DNA of 64,000 bases, from assembly GCA_003342815.1 (NCBI GenBank), contig PTEX01000205.1:702252-766251 (forward strand), given 5' to 3'. Position numbers and translations under genes: made by a program. The DNA comes from Eudromia elegans. Its lineage: Eukaryota > Chordata > Aves > Tinamiformes > Tinamidae. Below, one piece after another: positions 11,738 to 64,000 of this stretch. The notes under the pieces are model-generated. The model did not search any database. It worked only from the letters and a program-made list of their open reading frames with translations, and was not told the origin of the DNA. Every line of letters starts with the position of its first letter. Positions within the stretch are counted from its first letter, which is position 1.

Positions 11738-14677
11738 GTATGTATGGTACTCGCTGCTTATAGATATGTGTTTTTAGAAGGTTTTGTGCGTCTTTAGGAA
11801 ATGAAAACAAGGTAGGTTTGATGCAAAGTGAATAAACAATGCCATTTTTTCTGCAGTTTTAAACTGATCATTTTTAAAGACTTACTGTTTCAATTCTTGA
11901 TCTTCCTTTTGTAATCAAATCAAAGATGTTATATTGGAAATTGAAAGCTGCCTGTGAAAAAACACTGATGAGAAGTGTTTCTCCCCCTTTGTACTGTTGG
12001 CAGGGTTTTGTTCTCTGTAGTTATGTGCTGTGAGAGAAGTCTGTTTGTTTTGGTTTTCTTCTCCAGGTATTACTGTGGTGTTTAAACAGAATTACGTTTT
12101 CGTATAGGTTTCGGTATGTTTTGTTAGGCTGTTTGTGTTAATGCCCAAGTGATGCATTTGTTTGTGATACACTATTGTCATTGTGTAACAGAGTTCATGT
12201 ACAGTCAAAATAAACTTTTTAATAGGTCCAGTACATTCTTCGTAGCTTAGATTAGTTTGAGTCTGTTTAAACCAGACTTATTAAATGCTGTTAGAGATGT
12301 TGTGTAAAGTTATTTTGAGGATAAGCGTTTTTTTCACCAACTGCTTCAGTGTGTTAATTAGGAGAATCCTTACATGTTAAGACTGTTCCTTGCTTGGAGG
12401 TTCCTGGCAAGCAAAGCATGGGAAGTGACATCCCAGGCAGTTGGAGTGTCTTCAAGAGCCGCTGCACACTGTAATCCTTGTCAGACTGATTGTGTTTTAC
12501 AGTAAAATGCATTTAACGTCCCCCTGTTTAGAAAGATGTTCAAGGGTGTCTTGCTGTGGCAGTTGGAAGCCTGTAAGTTTCCTGTGTTGTTGTTTTTTCT
12601 CTTGAGTGATCAGACAGTTTTTTGGGTGCTGTATTTGGAAACGGGCAGTTCTTCCACTATTGACCTTTCTTCTTCAGCTGCTGTGGTCCTGCCTGGGCTT
12701 TTCCCAGGGGTATGTGATGAAGCAGGAGAAAAAGTAGATACTGCAGGTTGCCTGGGTCCTCTTCTTTCTTGGGACCTGTTCCTTCCCCACAACCTTTCCT
12801 TCTTGTCCTATTCCTGCCCCACTGCCTTCCAGCGAGGTTTTCTTCTCCATCAGTGTGCTTTCTACAGCTTGCAGACCTCCCACATCTAAAGACTGGGTTC
12901 CACCAAATCTCTGCGGACAAGTGAAAGGGATATCGGTGTTTGGAAAGGGCAGGAAGCAGCATGAGCTCTCGGAGCTGCCCGGCCTCTGGGAAAGCAGGAA
13001 GGGTGGGCGAGGATGCAGCCGAGGGCCTGAGCCGGCGCCTCGCGCCGCTGCACATGGGGTGTTTGCGTGAGCCCTGTTACTGATGCACACCTGCCCTTGC
13101 ACCGGGGCGTTCAGGGGAGGGAGCCCTTGCTTTGCTGGCTGAAGGGAGTCACCCTCACATAGGAGACCTTGGTTCTGCTGCTTGTCTTGGCAGCTCTTCA
13201 TGGGACCTGTTCTACTTCGAACTCTCTTCCAAAAATTTTGTTTCGTACCATTCTCCAAACCCTTTCAAATGCAAAGGTAGTGAAATGATGTGGAAGGCAA
13301 AAGAAGACTTGTAAAATTAAAGGGAGACTTTTACTTTTCATGTTTAATTGAAAATTTGACTTTTTTTAACATGTGTGATGTATGTGTTAAGATGAACAGT
13401 AAAATTTAAGTAAATAGCTTGAGTGTTGCACTAAGTGTGTGTTGTGGCCCCTGGGAAATGATTGTGGCCCTTGGGAAATGACTGTTATCAGCTCTTTAGA
13501 CCAATTTATATCCAGTTATTTTTTTAATACCTGAAAGATTGTGCTGCTGACCATAAATACAAAAGCATATACATGTGTGTTTTCACATATTTCAATAACT
13601 GCAACTTTATCAGATATTTGTTCACTTTGGATTGGACTTGGGGCTGAAAACACCTGTATAAATATAATATATAGTTCTAGTAGAGGCTACTGCTCCTGGG
13701 TGGTGTTTTTTTAGTCCTTGCTTTTGCTATTTAATTTGATATGTGCTATTGAAATGTTTTGCCGTGGCTAATAGAACATCTGAACCTTTTAAAATATTTT
13801 TAATACTTGGTATTTGGTTATTTTCAGGATTCAGTAGTTTTCTTATTTCTCGTTAAACTTCGATGTATTTCAAGATCACAAGAATGTCTTAGACAAACTA
13901 ACTTGTAATAGCTTTGATCCGTGATTCAGCCTATAGCTTGGAGTTCAGGTGCCAGTAGTTTTTGACAGTTTGCTGACAACCAGTATTTTGACATGTCAGA
14001 GTGATCTGAATCAGTGTTTGGCCCAGAATGCTTTTTATAATCATGTTCCCTTGCAGCTTATGCCAGCAGGTTTTTCTATTATTTTAACTAAACTCCTGCA
14101 TGGAAATCCTTACTAGGGTGAAGGGGCTGTGCTCTCTGTTTGTTTAGTAAGCCTGTATGACGCTTTCGGAAAAGTAGGACGAATGAGTGTTAGGATCTTC
14201 TGCTCGGGCGACTTAAATTTTTATTTAATTTTTGCTAGTTTAGGAAACATTGATTTTTGCCCTCTTTCTTTATCAATAAGGTGCCACCTTTGTGGGGTTA
14301 CTACAAGTTTGAAAGGCTGTTTTCCTCCCTTTGTCAACTACTCTGTAATTAGGAAGGGCTTCTGCCTTGAAAGCAGCCCCCATAAAGTCTAGGCCTGTCC
14401 ACTGCCACGAAAAGGTTTTCTTTGGGACCCCAAAGTCTCACTCTTCCGTACTGCAAGGTAAGTGGGTAGGACAAATGGTGTTGGATGCTTTCCTGGGGTC
14501 TTTGATATTTGCATATTGTTGGGAATGCACCATCATATTACCGTGTGGTTAAGGATGTCTATTCCCAGTTGCATATAGTCTTTACATCAGTATGTTATTG
14601 AGAATTAAAAAAGAAATAACTTAAATATGAGTGCTTTTGTTTTGCCTTTATTTTGACATGTTATTGGTGATTTTTAG
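11738..14677 (+). other. DLG1: intron between alternative first exon and I1A
   Basis: Intronic. A GC-richer patch at roughly 12,650-13,080 is open in several frames on both strands but shows no protein-like composition. A 20-bp tandem duplication lies at 13,442-13,481. No further exon was recognised. Confidence 0.65.
13442..13481. repeat. tandem duplication of a 20-bp unit
   Basis: Two adjacent copies of TTGTGGCCCCTGGGAAATGA differ at a single base (C to T at the tenth position of the second copy). Confidence 0.85.
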
Positions 14678-59915
<45,238 letters not shown>

Positions 59916-60163
59916 AAACAGCTTTTTAATTTTCCCTTTTCTAACTGACATCCACTACTACATGTGACGACTCTGAAGCCCTTCCAGTGGAGCCTGCCTC
60001 CAGTTCTCTCCGGCGTGGTTCATGTCCTAACCATGGCATTCTGCAGTTCCCATAATGCTTACATCCCGTGTCTCTCTTAGTTCAGATAATTTGTATTATT
60101 GTGTGTTGTTGGTTTGCCATTTTTCAAACAAGGCGGCGGAATGGCCTGACCAGCTATGAGTTT

Positions 60164-60184
60164 GGGGTGGGTCGGGGGGGGGGG
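60164..60184 (+). other. DLG1: G-quadruplex-capable G tract in 3' UTR
   Basis: GGGG, GGG and an 11-G run lie within 21 bases. This pattern can fold into a G-quadruplex in the mRNA. Confidence 0.6.
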
Positions 60185-60559
60185 AATTACTTGATGAAAT
60201 TCCTTAATGTTTAAGGGAGAGTAACTTTCAAAGATTTTTCAAAAAAGCTTTATAGACGTTCTTCTAAAGTTTCATAACAATTGAGAGAAGAGTTGGACTC
60301 ACGGAAGTTGTAAATCATGAGCCACTTTGCACGCTTACCTTTAATAGCACGGTTCAGTCTGGGCAATCACTTTCAGGTTTTATTTCCTGAGTTCAATTTC
60401 TTTTTGGTCACAATATATTTTTTTTTTCTTTCCAGGCAGTTAAACTTCTAAATTTTGAGTTAGCATTTTCATTAACTCCCATTACTACTTCTCAAGGGAT
60501 ATTCATTTTCATAATTTCATATGGATATTCTTATAATCTATTTTTTCATTTTTTTTGCC

Positions 60560-60565
60560 AATAAA
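60560..60565 (+). terminator. DLG1: poly(A) signal AATAAA (proximal candidate)
   Basis: Canonical hexamer about 650 nt after the stop codon, followed within 40 nt by GTGTAATGTTTTT, a GU/U-rich downstream element. Confidence 0.5.
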
Positions 60566-60869
60566 ATTGCTAGGGACAAAGATGTGTAATGTTTTTAACC
60601 TTCCTCGTGCAACACTATTTATAGTGTCTTACAAAAATTGTTTATAGATAATGGTCATCACACTTTTTGAGCCGAAAATATGTTTAGGTGCTAGGAAACC
60701 TTGTCTTTTACAAAGGAATGCCAAGTTTCCATTGGCAGTAATACAGAAAACAGGTGCAAAGATGGTCTTTAGGGCAATGAGAGTGTGATTTGTAGCCTAA
60801 AAATGTGTGTGTTCTTAGGGGTCAGATTTTAATGAATATTTTACCCACAATAACTGCCTATTTTGTTAT

Positions 60870-60875
60870 AATAAA
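60870..60875 (+). terminator. DLG1: poly(A) signal AATAAA (middle candidate, in AT repeat)
   Basis: Canonical hexamer embedded in a TA repeat. The downstream sequence is AT-rich rather than GT-rich, so use is less certain. Confidence 0.25.
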
Positions 60876-61017
60876 TATATATATATATTAAACTTTCTTT
60901 AACTAAACTCTGTAACTATGGGAATTATTTTCTTTACATAGTTGCACACACGTATAAATATATATATATAAAAATATATATTTTTCTTTTACCACCTACT
61001 CCTAGCTTTTTGTTTTG

Positions 61018-61023
61018 AATAAA
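61018..61023 (+). terminator. DLG1: poly(A) signal AATAAA (third candidate)
   Basis: Canonical hexamer after a T-rich stretch. Only a weak downstream GT-rich element is visible. Confidence 0.3.
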
Positions 61024-61520
61024 AATGCAGATTAGAATTTACCTTCCTTAATCACATGAAATTAAGTGGGCTATGGTGGCTGGGCAAAAAAGTCCAGGGA
61101 ATATTAGTTAAAAGAAAAAAATATGTGCAAGTTCTCCTCTTTTCTACAAAATTTCAGATGTTTGTACTTTTTTCTTGTAATATGCATGTTTTAACCAAAG
61201 GGAGAAGTCAAGGCTCAGCAGTATATTATTTTTTCTGTGTTTGTTCATGGATTGCATAAGTACAAGATCTTCTGTTTGCAGAGCACAGACTGCTGTGCTG
61301 AATGTTATAAATAGGTTGTAGCAAAACGTGGCACTGACTGCGGCCATGGCGCTCCGGATCCCGTGTGATTTGGTGCCTGCCATGGCTTGTTTCCAAGTGC
61401 TCGCTGTAAGAGGGATGTGCTTAATGGCAGTCACGGTGCTGTCACTCAACCAAATCAGCTTTGGTTTGTAAAGAATAATCCACCCGATCCATTCCATTTG
61501 TTAGAAAGAGGAGAACAGCT

Positions 61521-61526
61521 AATAAA
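61521..61526 (+). terminator. DLG1: poly(A) signal AATAAA (best distal candidate)
   Basis: Canonical hexamer followed by a CA cleavage dinucleotide and the GT-rich element TGTTTGTCAGATGTGTTTTT. The adjacent TTTATT is the same hexamer on the minus strand, so the site could also serve antisense transcripts. Confidence 0.6.
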
Positions 61527-61545
61527 CTTTATTGTACAAGATGTT

Positions 61546-63239
61546 TGTCAGATGTGTTTTTAATTAAGAGAAATACAGGTGATGCAGGAGCGAAGACTGC
61601 AGAAGGAAGGAACGTGGTAGGAAGAAACGGGCCACGTGGGGCTGGCGGAGTCGTTGTGTGGGGCGCAGCTCTGGCCTCTGGACAGGCTCCCGTTGCTGTG
61701 CTGGGAAGGCAAGTCCGAGGTGCTGGCGCGTGGCCCGAGCCCGTCTCGTGTCCCTGGACGGCAGAGGCGGCGGGTGCGGCGTGCGGGGAGTCCCTCCGCC
61801 TCCGGGACCGCGAGGGGTGCGGGACCGGCGGGGGGGGGGTTTACAGTCCTGTAGGCTGCTGCTTCCAAAGACCACCAGTCATTTGAGGGGTTGCACAAGG
61901 AGATACCTTGAAAAAGACCAGCTGTTTGATTCACTTTGTAAATTCTGCTGAAATATCTAAATATTGAGAAATCTGCAAACCATAATCATGTTGGAGATTG
62001 CTCCACTGTGTACGCTTTTATTTTCCCTACCTCTTCATTTATTTAAAGATGTTTTAGTTCCTATGCTGCTGAAGAGGTTTGTGAGACATCACTCTTCCAT
62101 AGGTAGGATTGCCTGAATAACGTCCATAATATTCTTTGGTGCATTTGTCAAGTATTATCCAAGTTACCACCGATCCTACTTTAGCCCGAGGATAAAGTCC
62201 AGCGTACTTATCTCGCACGGTTATCATGCTAGAGGGAAAAGCAGTCCTGGAGACAGAGCAACAAACCCAGAGAACTCTGGAGTATCTTCTGTTTGCTTCC
62301 TTTAATCTTTACCTTGGGCCCTGGCAAAAAATGTTGGTGGCTTTGACGCATGTTTGACTGCGTCTTGTGATTTTTAAAGACCTTGTGTTAATTGCTGTTT
62401 CAATGAAATAGCAATTAATAGAGTGAGATTCAGGTGTTGTCGTCCAGGTGCTAGACAGTACGCACGGTAGCCTGGCCAGATTCCAGCCAGGAGCTCGGGA
62501 AGCAGCCGGGTGGATGCGCGGCTCCGTGGGCAAGGCACGGGCTGGGCGCGCGGAGCCCCTCGCTGTGCTGCTGCTCCGAGGGATTGCGGTGGGAGACGCT
62601 CCTGCCTCGGCTGCAGCGTGTTGAGGGGAGCTGCAGGTCATTGACCAGTGACCATCCCTTAGCAAAGAGCTGTTGGAGGTGGTGGGGAAGCCGCAGCACC
62701 TTTAATGGGAGTCTTGTTGGGGAGCGCGGGGGTTTCGCTCCCTGGGGGAGAGGAGCTTTCCGGACTCTTCATCAAACCTTGTTTTTTTTTTTTTTAATCT
62801 AACTACTTCGGTTATTTCCGAACAATTGCTGTTAAATCTCAGCGTCCCTAGTGATTGCAGAGTTCAGACTTCATTTTTATAAAAGCCTGTGTTTCTTGTG
62901 GCTTTATGTGATTGACAACGCTGACAACGTGGCAAAAAGTGACTTGGCTCTGGCCTTGCTGGATCTGCCTTTGTTTCCTGAACTCCCATCCCAGAGACGC
63001 CACACGCGGCCCTTGCTTAAGATGAGGACCTCATTGCGCAGCCCTCCCTTGCCGCTCTGAGCCGGGCTGGAGCCCTCGATCCCAGTCTGGCGCCGGTGGT
63101 GAAGCAGGGACAGCCTCCCTCGTGGCTTGGGTATTTAGTCACGTGCGAGTCTCTCCTTGCTTGGTTTTGTTTTCTTTCAAGCTTAGAGTTGGCATGAAGA
63201 GGGGTAGGGTTTTTTTCTTTCTTTCTGCTCCCCTCCCAC
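61546..63239. other. intergenic region DLG1 to next gene
   Basis: About 1.7 kb without a supported gene. Two GC- and CpG-rich patches (about 61,600-61,860 and 62,450-62,780) are separated by AT-rich DNA. The first ends in a G-run-rich motif at 61,804-61,838. Overlapping open frames in the GC-rich patches occur on both strands and look non-coding. Confidence 0.65.
63139..63145. promoter_or_regulatory. E-box TCACGTG upstream of second gene
   Basis: Perfect CACGTG core in AGTCACGTGCG, about 250 nt before the ATG at 63,396. Such boxes bind MITF/TFE/USF bHLH-LZ factors. Function is inferred. Confidence 0.35.
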
Positions 63240-63395
63240 GTGCTGGAGGTGACGTGTGCCAAAGCGAGCGGGGCAGATAAAGGGTTGAGCAAAGTGCATC
63301 CACCCCTCGGCCGCCGCGGGAGAGCGGGCGTGCGCGGCGCTGCCTTTGGGCGTTTGGAAGGCTGGGAAGGAAGCCCAGATCCCACGGCTTCTGCC

Positions 63396-63441
63396 ATGAA
63401 GAGCTCCGGGAGCGTCTTCTGCCTTCTCCTCTTGCACGCGG
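63396..63441 (+). CDS. MELTF: first exon of downstream gene, signal peptide; probably MELTF (melanotransferrin)
   Basis: The ATG sits in a good Kozak context (GCCATGA) and encodes MKSSGSVFCLLLLHA plus one base before a strong donor, GCGG|GTAAGT. The residues form a polar start followed by a hydrophobic FCLLLL core, as in a secretory signal peptide. The leader is GC- and CpG-rich. In mammals the gene immediately downstream of DLG1 in the same orientation is MELTF, a GPI-anchored transferrin-family protein whose first exon also encodes only the signal peptide. The identification rests on gene order and the signal peptide. The transferrin lobes lie beyond the window. Confidence 0.55.
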
Positions 63442-64000
63442 GTAAGTGCCCTCCGAGCGGTGTTGGCTGTGTCGGGCTGGCCTGGCGGTTGTTCGCTTGG
63501 TGATGTGAGAGAGCAAGGAGGAGAATCGGGAGCAATTCAGAACCGACGTGGGTGATCATCCCCGTGAGATCTACGTGACTAACGGTGCCTCGTGCGGCTC
63601 ACGCGTTACCTGCTCTGGGCCTCTACCTGATACCGGAGTCAGGGAGGGTATCATGCCATGCGTGCCATGATGCTGAGCAGGCGATTCGGTTTGCAACTGC
63701 TTGTGTTCTGGAGAGGGAAAAACAAACCCAAAACACCTTTCCCTCTGAAAAGCGACATCCTTTCCCCTCTTCTCAAGAAGCTAATGGTGAATATGATCTC
63801 AGCCAGGGCAATAAGATAGATGCAGAGTTTCCAGGAGTTCCTGTTTACCCTGCCATGCATTTTGGCATGGCTACAGCACAGAAGTCAAACCCCTTCTTTC
63901 CTGCTCTGTGGGCACGCTGTGCTGTGCGGCTCCCTGCCTGCCCTGTGCGTGTCTGCAGCAGCAGCAGGGCTGGCCCTGGCTGCGGGGGCACAGCCGGCCC
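63442..64000 (+). other. MELTF: first intron of the downstream gene
   Basis: Sequence after the GTAAGT donor to the window end. No second exon (expected to begin with a transferrin-lobe sequence) was recognised. GC content rises again near 63,900-64,000. Confidence 0.5.

Larger units (their letters stand above)
59916..61545 (+). other. DLG1: DLG1 3' UTR
   Basis: About 1.6 kb after the stop, AT-rich with ATTTA-like elements and TATA simple repeats near 60,870-60,990. It carries AATAAA hexamers at 60,560, 60,870, 61,018 and 61,521. The end is placed after the last hexamer because GT-rich sequence follows it. Alternative, shorter 3' UTRs are likely. Confidence 0.75.

Noticed and set aside
12674..13258. 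194-codon open frame on the minus strand, overlapping other long frames on both strands
   Set aside because: Composition follows local GC richness, there is no domain or repeat-family resemblance, several frames are open at once, and no convincing splice pattern exists.
61545..61951. Overlapping 100-codon frames on both strands after DLG1
   Set aside because: CpG-rich DNA with few stop codons; the frames are mutually overlapping and arginine/proline/glycine-rich without recognisable motifs.
63017..63559. 180-codon minus-strand frame over the start of the second gene
   Set aside because: It is antisense to the GC-rich leader and first exon, with low-complexity composition; the + strand exon has a good Kozak context and donor.

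Overview
This is vertebrate nuclear DNA carrying most of one large split gene. Short exons with clean GT-AG borders sit in long AT-rich introns. The gene, on the + strand, is DLG1 (SAP97), a membrane-associated guanylate kinase (MAGUK) scaffold. The compact introns, absence of Alu- or B1-like SINEs, and exon sequences slightly diverged from mammalian DLG1 suggest a bird, perhaps a galliform such as chicken. The species is inferred, not proven.

Layout. Positions 1 to about 14.7 kb are intronic. The L27-encoding and following N-terminal exons must lie upstream of the window. At 11.4-11.7 kb there is an unusual 112-codon open exon with a strong splice donor. I interpret it as an alternative first coding exon giving DLG1 a different N-terminus. 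From 14,678 to 59,915 there are 22 DLG1 exons. They encode the proline-rich inserts I1A and I1B, PDZ1 and PDZ2 (19.8-22.5 kb), a PDZ2-PDZ3 linker (26.8 kb), PDZ3 (29.2-30.6 kb), the SH3 region (38.9-43.4 kb), the HOOK region with alternative exons I2 and I3 (47.6-50.9 kb), and the guanylate kinase-like (GK) domain (54.7-59.9 kb). Spliced with I2, the in-window reading frame closes exactly: 2,307 nt, or 768 codons plus stop. With I3 in place of I2 it is 2,241 nt, or 746 codons plus stop.

I2 and I3 are locked into an exclusive choice by reading frame. Using both, or neither, creates a stop codon almost at once. I1A, I1B and the next exon are in-frame optional cassettes with phase-0 borders.

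A 3' UTR of about 1.6 kb follows, with several poly(A) signals, the best at 61,521. After less than 2 kb of sequence with GC-rich patches, a second + strand gene begins. It has a CpG-rich leader and a first exon encoding the start of a signal peptide (63,396-63,441). By conserved gene order next to DLG1, this is probably MELTF (melanotransferrin).

The rest is intronic: simple repeats, small tandem duplications and a few stretches that look like conserved regulatory DNA. I saw no convincing tRNA, rRNA, CRISPR array, intact transposon or virus-derived gene.
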